Positions 22,608 through 36,800 of a stretch of 64,000 bases of DNA are shown here, piece by piece (the first letter of the stretch is position 1; every line of letters starts with the position of its first letter). The stretch comes from Rhabdornis inornatus (taxonomy: Eukaryota; Chordata; Aves; Passeriformes; Rhabdornithidae): positions 52,019-116,018 of the forward strand of contig VWZS01003642.1 of the NCBI GenBank assembly GCA_013397075.1, in the 5' to 3' direction. The notes beneath the pieces were generated by a model. That model worked only from the letters and a program-made list of their open reading frames with translations, was not told the DNA's origin and searched no databases. A program made the position numbers and the translations under genes.

Positions 22608-25600
22608 TCATGTATTTAAAAATGCAAAGGTTATTTTTTGCCACTGAAGTGCAACTCCTCAGTTGCTTGTTAGTTTCATGTTTTGTCTAGGTACAGCCTT
22701 AAAAAAGTAGCAGTCGAATGCAATTCTAACTGAACAAGCTAAACAGTCTCCCAGCAGTTACACCTATGGAATACAGCCAAGCTGAGGCAGGCTGAGCTTA
22801 ACTGTACTGCACAGCACAAAGTTGGGCACATTTGGCACGAATGCCATCCTATGTTCACTGACCCTCACATCTTGCATTTGGAATAAGCTTGATGGGAAGG
22901 AATAAGAAGTGAATTTCAAAGCTTTCTCTGTCCAAATGAAATAAACCATGTCTCTAACACAATTTAACTAACTTACTGTCCCTTGCAGTCTCGAAACTTT
23001 AACTGTAAAGTGTGTGTTTGAGGATTAAAGTGAGCTGTTTCCACAGAGCATGTACTCTAGTTTTTGGGGCCCTAGTTCAGAGATTTGGGATGTGTGATAT
23101 ATAGGGAATAGATTTTGTTTTGCACATGGGGGATTCTGTTTTAATAAATCTAGATTGCATTGCCTGTGTCATAAAAATATAGATCATGACATATGTGATT
23201 ATGAGAGCCTCTCAGCTAGATTTGGCAAGTCATACTACTGTAAAAATATTTAAACAAGGCAACTGAACAGTCCAAATAGTGACACGGTGGTTTTGTTGAA
23301 TGATTTTTAAACCACTGTCATTTTTCTAGACTGCCTGGGTATGCTTTGAAACAGAACCTTCTGAAATTAACCCTAAATGCACTTTGGAAAATAAGGCAGT
23401 TGGAATAAAATTATATTTTTTAAAATTGGATCCTGTGATTATTAACCTCTTAGTTGCTGGGAAAGAAATCTAGATAAAAGTGTCAGTCACTCTTATTTGC
23501 ACTCTTATTTGTAGCTGATAAAAACTGACATATTTTCATTTCATCTTTCACGGATTTCAGCAGAGGAATTCAAATGTGCACTTTGTTCTTTTCTTTAAAC
23601 AGAGAACCTGGGAAATAGTTTGAAAATTATGATTTAAAAAGAGGTATATATATATATCAAAAAGACAAATGCAATTGATAGGTCTGCAAATGCTCTACAT
23701 TGTTACAGTTCTATGTTTCTGAAGTCTCTGAATTTTATTTTTGTCCTTTTTAATTACATCAGTATTTCTCTGAGGGCTTAGAAGAGAAAACCCATGCAGA
23801 GAATGAGAGAACATGATGAAAGTTTTGTTTCTTCAGCACATTTGCAGTAAAAAACCCCAAAAGATCTGTACAACAGATCATTCAGCCTGATAAGCTGCTG
23901 ATTGTTACTTGTGCAATGATCCCTACAAATTGTGCCATTATCCTTCAAAAGCAACATGCCAAAAGCTTAAAGCCTTGTGATAGCTTCATAACTCACAGTT
24001 TTCCTATTGTGACAAGGGAGACAAGTCTCTTTCTCACCAAACCCCAGTCCTGCCTGTCTCTGTTTATCATGTTAGCTCCTAAAGCATCACTGATGGTTTC
24101 TTCTCATTTTTTTTGCCCACTACCCACTTTCTCTCCTTACAGTGAGAGGGTTTACAGGGTTTACAGGGCTACAGGATATGTTCCTGATGCTCTTTGCCAT
24201 TTTGAACTGGTAAGTGATTACCTCTGGAGCGATGCAGAGGACATGTCAGTGTCTGGGAGCTGGAATTGTGCAAGTTAGAATATTCCCTTTCTACTGAAGA
24301 GTCAGATGAAAAACGTGGCAGCTAAAATCCTCAGAATCATGAGCCACAGCACACCATGGGGCAAAAGTGGGTTGAGCACAACAGACAGTGCCTATTAGCT
24401 CAAATTAGAAAGCAATTTTCAATGATTTGTTGTATTGACTGTAAAAAAGGAGATGTTTGGTCATCAGAGGAAGTCTTCTGCCACACGCTGCCAGATGTTT
24501 CATTTTGGTGGCTTGGCCCCTATGAGTTTCTACCATTTGCTGGATCATTACTAGAACCATGAGCTGCTTCTGTTCTTCACCTGATGAATGCTTCTTCTGG
24601 TGAAGTGTAACAGAGCAATTCTCCTACAGAGAAATCAGAGCCTGACAAATGAAGGGTGGAAGCAGGCATCAGGCTCCTGGGGGAAAAAAAAAGCCCAACG
24701 ACATTAACCATGTTAAAGGAGCTCTGTGCTTTAGGGCTTTTCTGATGAGGACATCCATGCAGTAGGGTTAGCATCCAGGAGTGGACTCAAGAACCCCTCA
24801 TCATGCAAGGTGTAGGATAATTCTTTAAAAAAATCAAAGTTTGGGAGAGGAAAATTCTTCGTTGTATTTTGTGCACCAAGGATCACTTTTTTGCTAAGAG
24901 CTTGCAGCAGTGAATGTAATATGATGAGCCATCCAAATTTCATTGCCAGCCTGTGGAATATGGATCGGATGGATTACACTTAACAGTTAAAATCAGCAAC
25001 TGATTGTAATTAGTGTAACTAATTAGAGTACCTTAACAAGATAAATGGCCTGCAAGATGAAGCCTCTACATTCTCATGGAGATTTGTTATTTTTGTGATC
25101 TGTGCTGTACAAGCTCTTAAAAAACACAGTGTGAATATAAGAAAGCTGTGTCATGACCCTTACTTACAGCAATAAAGTGTTGTTTTTGTTTCTTGGGGAG
25201 TTTTTACAGAAAGTAGTGAGCTCATCATCCTGTATGTTCTGCAGTGTGTGTGGCACTTTCAGGTTTAAAAGCTGTGGATGAAGCGGGATGAAAACAGAAA
25301 ACTGTTTCAATTATGAATTATATATATATTTAAAATAATTAGGTATAAAATTCCTTTATTTGTAGAGTCTGTCCTATGACTGAAGAGACAATGAGGGTCA
25401 TTGTCTCCGAAGGGAAAGCTGCATGAACCAGCGATGAGGGAAAGATACTCAAAGTTATACTAATTTATTTTCATTCCAGTTTCCGAAATTCATTTGCTCT
25501 GTGACCTTGAAAAAGTCTTACAGCTTCTGTTTACCATGAATTATACACAGAAAATGCTTTTTAATCGAGAAATGCTTTGAAATGAGAGAATACCAAAATC

Positions 25601-28600
25601 CATGGAAACCACCTTAGAAATCAAAGTGACCTGTTGTGCTCAGATAGGGCACTGCAGATGTAGGCCTTATCATTCCCCATAGTTTAACATGACTAAGACT
25701 ACAATAGTGTTGTGAGGAGCTTCCTTCTTTTTGTTTCCCAGATTTTAACCACTTTTATCCTTCTCACTCAGCCAGACCTATTTTGAAGCTTCTGGCATAG
25801 ATGTGGCATAGATGCAGCATAGTACCACAGTTTAAAATTAAAACAAGAAAACTACCAAAAACCACCCCAGTTTCAAAATGCACGCAATAATATCTGGACT
25901 CCATCGCCTTCTCTATAACTAGAAACTAATGAGGATGAGTCTGGGCAGTAAATGTTTTCTTAGAGATGGATTCTCTAGTCAGCCATAGCCATGCTGTGTG
26001 AGCCCAACAATAAAAAATACCATTTTCTTGCCGCAAAGTAGAGAGAGGGCTCTGTGCTCTACTCTTGCTCCTTAGTTCCTGTGGAAGTTATTCTCTGCAG
26101 CAAAGGGATGCTCCTGATGGCTGCTCATGGCAAGAGTGACACTGACACAGCACCTTCCCTCCTGCTTTCATTAATTCAAATGATCAGATGCTGGTGGAAG
26201 CCCCCTGGACTGCCTGAACAGACCAGTCCAGTCAATGATTCATCTGCTCCATGGAGAGGTGACAAGGGATCAGGCCCTCTCCTGCAGCTGATTTGAACTT
26301 TGACAGCTGCCTGTAAGTATCTGTGTTGTATTCCATGTTAAAAGTTCTCAGAGGATCTCATGATGCCTTAGGGTCTGTCAGAACTTACACACACAGAAGG
26401 AATAGAGATGAGCTCCCCCCACACTGGGCAAGCAGGCTCTAGTACCCTCTGGGTAGCTGTAAAGAAGCTTGCACCTTGCTCTCAGGACCAACCTTTTCAC
26501 TTCTACTCACCTGACTTCTAAGCCATTTCATTCCTTTATTTTCTGAATTCCTGCAAAGTGAATGCACTCTGAAAGAGAAATCTGTGGCTCAATAAAGTAC
26601 AGTCTGAAGCAACACACTCCTGTTTTTTCTTTCTACCTGACGGGAGGATGCAGAGCTTTCTTCCTTCGCTGGGAAGTCCGTTGGAGCAGCTATTTTGCTC
26701 CACAGTCATCTTCTCCCTTCCCTTATCCAGGCTACAGCCTGTTTTCTACAGAGAGTCCCTCCCTGGTAAGGGCAGCCTGGTCTGTACTGTGGGAGATGGT
26801 GTGGAGCTGCACATACAGACAATCTTCCTTTAGAAACCCTCAGAGAACTGAAAAGCCAGCATCTTTAATGGAAGGCATGATTTCAGACCATCTCCATATC
26901 TAGTAGCCCAACTGCTACTGACATGAAGAAAGCCAAGGAATGTTTCTTCCTTGCTCCAGGCTAGGCACCATACGTTATTGTTCTAGGAGAAAATGTAGGT
27001 AAAATGTTATTTCTTGCTGTTTTCTAAGGGAGAATGAAAGAATTATTTCAATTGAGATGCTCGATATTGCAACCATTCTTTTCTTGTAAGTGCATTATTA
27101 TCATATATTGATAAAAGCCATGGCATGTTTTCTTTTCCAGACCAATAGCAAGATTTGGACCAAACTGTCAAGGAATGTAGTCTGACTAAAAGAAATGTGG
27201 CATATAGATTGAACAACTGCCTAAGGGAATGCTCTAGGCTTGTGCACAATAAGAGTCAAGAGATTAGGTGGCAGTCTTTTCATTTGTAATGCGTTTTACC
27301 TCAATATCAATTCAAGGGTAAGAATGGACTATTGCAATGAACACTAGAGTAGTAAATTTTTCCCTTATGTTATGGGTGTGAAACAGCACACAAAATGGCA
27401 GCTGGTGTTTGAAAGAGCTTGAAGAACTCACAAATCATTTGTATCTCCATGACACTGCCTCTACCAGAGTATGATTCAATAATTTTCTTCAAACTGTGAT
27501 TCTTGAGACAGACAAGTGTCAGAAAGGCAAGTGGTACTGGGCTCAGCATGTCTTTGTTGAATAGCCAGATTGTTGAATGGTGCTCTCAAAGTGTCCCAAG
27601 TCTCTAAATCTTTATGGTTCAGCTCTTAGGAAGAGACGTTAAATTGAGATTAACTTGCTGAAAGTCTTAGTCCTCAAAAATTCAGGTAATTCTGAGAAAA
27701 ATATAAGTCATGACTAAACTCATGCAAACTGTAGTGGCTTTCAAGAACTGTTGGCAATCCTAAATGTAAGGTTTGCGTACTAATAGCCCACTTCATGTTT
27801 TGCAAGGCTCACAGTTGGCAAATAGCTCTTGTCCAGTATTTCTGTGCTGTTTTCATCATTCTACAAAATGTTCCATGCTTAGACAATTCTTCTGAAAGCA
27901 GGCAAAAATTTACAATAAAATCACATCTCAAGTGGTATATTTGGGTCTCAGAGTACTCTTGTTTGAAAAAAAAATCTGTAAGGCAATAGAGACTCAGGGC
28001 TTTGCATAGGTCATGCTGTGAATCAATGATTCAGCTGAGATAAGATGATTGACTCCCCTTTCCCTTCTTTTAACCCATCTGTTAGATCCCCCTGCCAGTA
28101 TAAACAGTCTAAATAACTTGGTAAGGAGGTTAAAATGTCAGGTCGAGTGCATTTTAAATTCCTTGAGCCACTTGTGGAATGTAAACTCTACAATCAAGTT
28201 TGTATTTAACCACGAATCTTCAAACAGTCCAGTACTGAGACAAAAACTGATTGCACAGCAAGCTATGGCTTCCTGATAGACACAGGCCAACAGTGTAGGT
28301 GGGTCTTATCTTCTGTTGGAATTTCTGATGTGATTTACTATCTGCATATAACAGATGTGTTTCATTCTCATTAAAAAAGTTAAACCCAAGTGGCTACATC
28401 AGGATTAGCTAACACTCAGCCTTGCTAAACAGGACTTGCAGAGTATGTAAAAATAAAACTACTTAATCAGCCATTAAGAATGACGAAGAAGCAGTCATGA
28501 TATTTCTGCAATTTAGCATAATAATGAAGCAGTAAGATAAAGGGACACAGGGCATGCCCTGCTCTGAGTGGAAGGAAAACTGCACTATGTGCAAGCATTG

Positions 28601-31600
28601 CAGATCAGTACAACTTGACTTCAGAGCAGCTGAAGTGCTGGATGTGCACATTAGCTCCACCAGGCATAATCCGTCTCCAGGTAAGTTTGTCGCAAAAGTA
28701 AGAACTGAATGCCTTAATATCTGCCCCTATTATTTGCATTATATTTCTTTTCAGCCAGAAAACATGGAAATCTATTTTAAGAACTAGTCTCTGCCATCAA
28801 GCTCCCAATCTGACAGGCAACAGAGACAGGTAAAGAGCTGGAAAAGGAAGTCCACTTGATTCTGTATTACTTCTGATAACTGCTATCTTGTCAGTTAAGG
28901 ATTAGTCCTGCATTCATACACCAAGCCCCTTCTATACCCACTAACTAGTTCCCCACAGTGAAGCCCAAAGCAGGAGAAGTTCAGCAAAAGGCAAACCTGG
29001 CTTAAAGCAGGACCCCTGCTCGTACAAACTATGTAGATGCAGCAAACTCAAGCCCTTTGATCACAGTCATGGAAAGCTGCCTAGCCAGTCAAAGGCTGTT
29101 AAACCAGCAAAGGGTTTCTTGGCCAAATGCAGCATCTGGAGCAGGATTGCCACTATTTGCTACCTGCTCACTCCTAGAGATGCCTCCATTCCTACGGCAG
29201 CCACATATCAGGAAAAGACGTCCCAAAGACATTTGTGCCTGCAGGGAGCTGAGCAGATGGGCAGCCATCTCCTTCTGCCGACCTGCCTGGGGACCATGCT
29301 TCACTCCTCTGCAGGGGCCACACTGGATGATTGTCCCTGCTGTGTGTCACTGTGGAGAGGAGGAGAGCCTGTCACATAACATGTATGACACAATCTCTGG
29401 GTGTTCTTTTTATTCAAAACTTTTTTTTTTTCTCTAAAGCATTAGCTGTAAGGATAGAAACCTGCATTCCTGTGCTCAATAAGAGACATAGAGGCAAAGA
29501 TAGCTCTCTGTCTTGGATTTTTTTCCCCTTCCCTGACATCAGAAATCATAAACAACTTATTATTTATTCTTCACATGAGCCTTAAGAAGGGACTTTAAAA
29601 CTCTTCGACCTGACTGCTCTTTGTTTCCTCAAGTAACTCAGCCTCATCTGTGTCTCCTCTTAATCTTGACTACATTTCTTATAGGCAATGAGCAATCTTA
29701 TAACCCCACTCCTATCTCAGCCTGGCTGGCCTTTTAAATTTGGAAAGGAGAATAGTAAAAACTCCTAGCAGCTCTCAAAATGAAAGTGGAAAAAGAGAAT
29801 CCCATAAAATCTCAACATAAGCAAAAGGAAGCCAATTTGCTATATAAAGCAGAACATCAGTTTGCCCTCCCACTCCTTTTCCCTCTCAGGGCATTCTGGG
29901 ACAGTGGAAGCTATTCTTTTCCTTTTCGGTCCTTTCCCTTCCTCTGCATAGTCAGATTGTTTTCAGTTGCATAGCTGGAATGGTGATCCTCTTCCCTCCG
30001 TCATTTTTTCTCTTTCCTTTGGGCCTTGTTCAAAACACACTTAAATTAAGACAGTCGTTTGTGTTTGACATAGTCTGTGTCAGCAAAACTCAGTTTCCAG
30101 CAAGAATTGCAAGAGATGTTGTGACATCAGGAGTAAATCACTTCTTGAAACACTTCTGAGAAAAACAGACTGTCAATTTATGACTGGTTTACAGTTAAGG
30201 CTTTCATTTGGATATTTCACAGTAATTTTATTTCTGGGAAAAAAAATAAATAATTTGCAAGCAGCAGGACTTTTTCTTACTAATGTAATTAAAAATAACC
30301 ACAGCATTTAAACCTGCAATTAGAGCCCAGCAAAACACAGTAAATAAACTAATGAGGAATTGGAATTTTCCACCTATGCAAACATCAAGACACTTTTCTG
30401 TCAGACAGCCTGTTTCACAAACAGAACCTAGCCCAAACATTACCAAAAAAGGACAGTGAGAGAGCAGGCTGCTATTAGATGTGAGAGAGCACTCTTGTTT
30501 CTGTGAGCATTATTCCTTTAATTTTTCAATACTGATGGGAAATAGCCAGAAATTTAGGGTAGCACGCAACAAGTAAGGAAGAAAGACTGAATTTACTAGT
30601 ATTTAAGGAAAGTAATAACCTGCTGAATCTGAAATTAGTCATTTGTATAAGATGTTAAGAGATTGTTGTGGCATAAAAAATACATAAACTTGCCTCAGTG
30701 TATTGCTGTAGCACACACACTACTTGAAATTATTTATTCTGACCTTAATTTAATTAAGAACTAGTCAAGGAGAAATAATGTTAGAGTTATATCAGACCAA
30801 TGGTGTGTCTACAGAAAGGAAAAAAATAGTTGTTATTGCATTTGCATTTTCAAAACCCACCCCAGCTTTTCATAAAGTCTAAAGTAGAACAAAGAGGATA
30901 AAATGGATGGCAGTGTACAAAATACAGAACCAGATGAATAATTAAGGCCTAGTAAAGGGAGGAAAAGGTAGACTGGATAATTCTGCGGGCAGAGCAGATC
31001 TATCTAGCAGTATCTCGGAGCAGGACCTGGCCCTCAGCCACCAGCTAGAAAATGATGCTTGCGAGGATAGGACAAGACTGCACAGGAAGAAATGCGGCTG
31101 GACATGCTGGGACTTACCGGTGCTAAATTAACCCAGGAGCGCTTGTTTAATGCAAATTAACCACGAGGTTACTGCTTTCAGCAGCTATTAGCACAGGTCA
31201 TAGCTTTATTCAGTGGTCAGAAATATCAAGGGACAGAGAATCTGGGATAAAATGGGCTGGCAATTAGCATGCCTGGTTGGGAGTTAGTCATGAAGGCTAT
31301 CTCTGGGCAAACCACATCTGTCTGCGTCTCATAGGATAATATGTTCTTACCTTACCTCAACAAAACACCAAAGGTTTGCTCCCAGACAATGCTCAAATAC
31401 CTGAGAAAAGGTGTCTAAATAGAGTTAATACTATGAATGGTTTTATACCACATGGAAAGTCCCAAGGCTGGTATGTATTCTTTGCTGTACCAGAAAGATT
31501 CTTTTGGCAAGATAGATCCATCTTAAAAAATAGCCCTCATCTGTCATCAGCCTAAAGTGCTTGCAGGTGCTCTGCACAGCACATGAGCCAAACACAATCA

Positions 31601-33893
31601 AAACCAGCCCCACTTTCCCTCCCCTTGCTCAAACAAGCTTGCTCTAGTTTCCTGCTAGTGTTTCTGACTGCCCCTGCTGTGCATCCCTGGCACTCTTATT
31701 CCTTCCCAAATCAGGACCACTGGCACTTCTTACAGTCTCTTTGCTCGTTGCTTGCCTCTCTGTCTCCCTGCCTTTGCTATGCGGTTCGAATGGTGGGAGA
31801 CCTGTGCTGATGTGTAACTTCATCAAGCATTTAATGATATGATGACTGCCATCCTCTCCTGTACTGCTCTTACCCTTGCTGACACAATGTGCAAAAGGTT
31901 GTCTTAAACCTCTACCATGGCATTTCCTAATGACGCGTTTCACTTGCTACCTTAGGCCTACTGCCAGTAAAGCAATAAAGATATAAAACATAGCAGTTTC
32001 TATTTCATTTCCTTAAGTGCAAAATTACTTTGTAGCTGAAAACAAAATACTTCATTTAGCAAGCCAGGCTATTGCAGCGGAAGATTATAAAAATATATTC
32101 TGGAAGGAGATAGGGAAAGAACAGTATAAACAATAATATAGCAGTGTGTTCAGCTTTTAATGCTGTCACTGCCTCAGGGTCCATGATACAGAGTGACGGA
32201 GGAAGCCAGCCAAGGGCAGGTTAGATAGCCCTTGGGAAGGACGAGGAGGTCTTCTCAGGGAGCTCACAGTGAGCCTGTGCATGTTGGTGGTTGAGAGGCA
32301 GACAGCACTGCAAAAATACTCCTTGCTTTGCTGTTTGTTTTCATTCCTTCCCAATCAAGATCATGGAGAAATTTCCACCCTTCCAAGGGAGTTATTAGCT
32401 CTACTAGCCCATTTCCTCCTCCACATCCTGCAAAGCCCGAGGTCTCCAGGGATGACTAAGCCAATGTTTTTAAGATGCAAAGAAGTGAAATGGATATAAA
32501 CTCAGAGTAACCTCAGTCAAAGCATGGGAGAATACAATTGTGACCATGAGCTGGACTCTGCTGAGACCAGTACATGTACTCCAGGCCAGCATTGTTCTTT
32601 TAAGATGCCATGGATTTTTAGGAAATAGGGAGGACTTGAGAATGAGCGTATCCCTTTCAAAGCTGGAAGGTAGGGTTGATCATTTGCCAAGGCGCTTCTC
32701 CAATGGCAACTGGCAGAAAAACTGTAAACTCACGAACTCCAAGAGCACTGAGCATGTGGGACACGCAAGGTGGGGAGCACTGAGAGAAGCACAAGCCAAC
32801 AGACTGAATTGATACAGCTTGATTAATGTCAGGTTTATAGAAATGACATTTTAAACACTGGCTTTTTGTATCACAGTAAAAAGACGTTTAAGGACTGCAC
32901 AGAGACATTCAGTGTTCTCAACAGTTCCTGACTTGCCCTTTAAGAAGATATTAATAGGCCTGATTAATCTTTCAGTTACACGTTTGCAGGTGGGGCAATC
33001 TCACTGAATTTAGGCCATTAGTTATCTACAGCTGGAAGCTTCATGCAGTATACTTATAAAACGTAGTATTAACCTGGACACAGAGATTTCTCTCTTTTTT
33101 CCAACTACAAACTGTTACACAAAGACTTTGAGTTAAAAGCCAACTAGCTTAGTTCACTAAGGAGGAATTTTTTTCTGTTCCAGATTTTCTCTATGGCATG
33201 TGACTGATCATTGTACAGACTGGCTCTAGTAAACACCAAGGAGAACAATCAATGAAACTCCTATAAAAACCTTTTAACATTGCGAGAGTATTTTTTAAAC
33301 AATTTTTAACCCCTTTTCAGAGGGAGGAGAAAGATGTTAATCTTGTCCATCATAGTGTTGAGAAATGGAAAGAAGAAAAACAAGCAGTGGGGTACAAGGA
33401 TACAAACCAGCTTGAAAGTAGCACTTCCTCCTGGTATTGCCACCGGCAGCTGCTCACATGTGCAGCATATAATCATCTAACTGCTGAACCTACAACATTG
33501 TCTTGGGAGTTCTGATAAAGGACACGCATAAACCTCTTTCATTGCAACTGGAATGATAGTTCCAATGGATGGATGGCATCGTTTCATGTTGGGATGGAAG
33601 GGAGGGCAGGCATATTGTTAAAAACATAGTTATGTCTTCATTTTGTGTCAGGAGGAGATTTCTTTTACCAAAATGTTGTTGGCTGGAGTCAAACCCAAAC
33701 ATTTTATTTGAGTCTAGATTGAATATCTTGTTACATCTGATGATTATGGATTTCATTGTTTTGTATCAATTTAGATTATGAATGGTACTTTTGCCACTGT
33801 GTGTCCCAGAGCACACGAGTTTCATTTTTGATGAAATTAATGATCCAGATTTGCCAGTAATGCTCAGTTATCAATATTAATACAAATTGATAA
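22608..33893. other. Intergenic DNA, no gene recognised
   Basis: About 11 kb of AT-rich sequence. It includes a short TA dinucleotide run at 23645-23657 and small direct repeats near 24147-24175 and 25792-25820. GC-richer islets at about 26040-26300, 26640-26860 and 29090-29380 contain open frames without recognisable similarity. About 31090-31300 looks non-repetitive and contains an ATGCAAAT octamer at 31150-31157. Confidence 0.5.
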
Positions 33894-33894
33894 N
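33894..33894. other. Single-n assembly join
   Basis: One unknown base in otherwise clean sequence. Elsewhere in this window single n bases mark joins with missing or duplicated sequence, so distance and continuity across this point are uncertain. No repeat of the flanks was seen nearby. Confidence 0.8.
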
Positions 33895-36800
33895 CCTCAG
33901 CTGGAGGTATTATTGGTATGAGACCAGAAATGCCCTAACTGTCCTAGGAGTTTCATGTTCCACGAAGAATAATACCTACAGAAATTTAAACAGGATGCCA
34001 AGAAGTGTTATATGTGGGCTCTCAGTGCTCTCCAGTGTTTCTAATATAAATTCACATGAGTTTCATTCTTTCTTTTTGCCACACAAAGTGACCAACTTGG
34101 AAAAGAAAATAAGCTAACAAATGCTGTTCAGCATGACTCACAATGTAATCCTGTCCAGCAGAATTCCACATCAGATTCCCTGAAAATGACATGACTGACC
34201 TGAATAGTCAAGACTATTGTTCACAGAGAGGGAATAGAGCCCTGACAGATAGCTGCCAAGCTCTGGTCATGCATGATGTTCAGAAAGGCCTGAACACATT
34301 TGCCATGACAGCAAGGTCCTGTGATGTTTCTCAAGCTCTGTACACAGAAGTAGAGACACTACAAAATCTCACTTGTTTATTTAAATCATGGCCTTAATTC
34401 CTGTGACCAACATATCATGTTGATGGTGTATTTGCATGAATAATCAAACAGCATTACAAAGATAATGACCATCTGTTAGATCCTTTTAATGGATTTATTT
34501 ACAAACTACACTTCACTATCTTTCAAACAAGGAAACTAGTTATTTCGAGCCATTCAGATTGTCAAGATGTTAATATATCAGCACTTCCATGGATTTCCTC
34601 TTCAAGTGAAATCTTTTAGTCCAATCTGGAATCAGCTCTGGGTTTTGCTGTAGGGCTTGATACAGCTGATATTTTCACCTCTTGGGCTCCCTGATGACTG
34701 AGAGACCTCTCCAGAGTCAAGTACAGGAATTGTGATCTTGTGTTCAGGTAAATATTCTTGCATACAGACAGATTTTCGTCTAAGATACTCGTCACTTACG
34801 TTTCCTCCTAACCAGAATAATCCACAAGACACAGGGTTTTAACTCAGCTACATCAAAAGGGGTAATGCTGATTATTATTTGCAGCTTAATTACTTCCTTT
34901 CAGCTTGTGCTGTTTTAGGAACTTGTAAAAACTATTTTAATATTCAATCACTGTCAGTTTTGAGGAAAAATGTGCCTTGTTTCTTTGACAGTGTAAACCA
35001 TATCACTTTTTTTTCTGGTTATGGTTAAACTGTACAGGACTTTGTAAGATCATACCATTACTGGATATTTAGGAAGCTTAAAATAATTCTCTTGTTTTAA
35101 TGATCCAGAAATAGAAATTAACCTGTAAAACTGTTTGCTTGATTGTGACTGCAGTACGCAACTTTTCATAATGAATAGAAAACACGTAAAGACTTAATTT
35201 AGGCCATGAAGATACAATTATTAGTATTTATTTAGGTTCACACATTTTTTCCCTGGGTTTTTATTGTTGTTGTTGGGTCTTTTAAATGTTCGCTTTGTAT
35301 GCAGACATTTGGATTTTTAGGTGAAATTCAAAAGAGTTTCAGCAGAGCAGTTCACCTCATGTCTCATGTTTTGGAGGCCCTGTTGATTTCAAAAAGCAAT
35401 AAAACAAGAAAAGCAGGCTATTCTGCTATTCTATTGAACTTGTTTTAGCCTATGCCAGGCTATTCCTGGAAAGTATACATCTTCTGCTGCATTTTTCCTA
35501 CATCTTCCTGCTGCATTTTTTAGTGTATGAGATTTTAATTTTTCACATTGAGATTCTCAAGTTCTACTGATCTCACAGCTAAGACACCTTATGATTTATT
35601 AGTCTATATTTGTAGCTGATAGGTGATGTTTGTCATACTGTTCCACATAAATATTCTCTTACACTGCAGCAACGTTATCTAATGAAAACATGTGGAACAG
35701 AACTTCTATGCAGTCTCCACGATTTTTGACTAAAATCAGATCCAAATGCTTACAAACTCTAGTCAGGCAGCAGAAAGTTTGGCTTATGACATTCACTAGT
35801 AACTGATAATTATTCATATAGAGACAGTATTCTATGGATACATGTGGGGTATAGTGATCTTGAAACAATATTGATGAAAGCTATATGAAAAACTGCACAA
35901 AGAGATTAATTTGCAGTTAATAGCTACTCTATCATGTATGATCTTCTGTTGGCAAAATAAAACAGGTTTTGTTATTTTTTCCTATCAGCAATTGTATCTC
36001 AATTTAAAGGCTCTAGAGATCTCTTTCAACCAGTATTAGTAGAATGTCATCCCTGACTGGAGCTCTAAACAATTCTGTAACTAACATGAAAAGAACCTCT
36101 TTAAAGGTATGTCCTCCAGGTCTCAGATACAGCAACACCAAGATGAAACATGACTTTAGTTCTGTATGAACAACCTTCTCTCACCTTTCCAAACCCATAT
36201 CAAGATGCTTGGGTAATTTGCTGAAACAGCAGCTAGAAGTGTGACTTAGGCTACTTGAGGGTAGTAATCCCTCAAGAATCTTCAAGTCTGTAATATTTCT
36301 TGCAGTTGGTGGTTTCAACTATATGGAAATCCTCAGCAATTTGCTTTGTGGAAATAACACCTGACTGTTCAAAACACAGGCTGGTTTGAAACAGAATATT
36401 ATTTTTTTTCGGCTATTACTAGCATGTGTTTTCCTGATCTCTTCATAGAGCCCTGGCCATGCCAGGTTCTGAGAACTTTCTTGGTGACACAGAACATCTG
36501 TTGCAGTCTGTGGAAACCTTGGCTTTCTGTGCTCTGTGTGACCCAAGAGCCATATACATAATGTTTACACAGAATCATTGGTAAGGTTGCGGATAACACA
36601 AGTGAGTGCTGCTTTTTCACATGCATTGGTACATTTTTTTTGAGCAGTCGGAGTTGCACATCCCTACCCAAGCCATACTTTGGAACTGTAGTCTATATGT
36701 GCCTGTCTTCAGTCAAACCTTCTCCTTTCCTGGAATGTTTCCAAGTCTTCCATATGTTAAAACAGTGTTTTCCCTTACTAAGTAAATAAAGGAAAATTGA

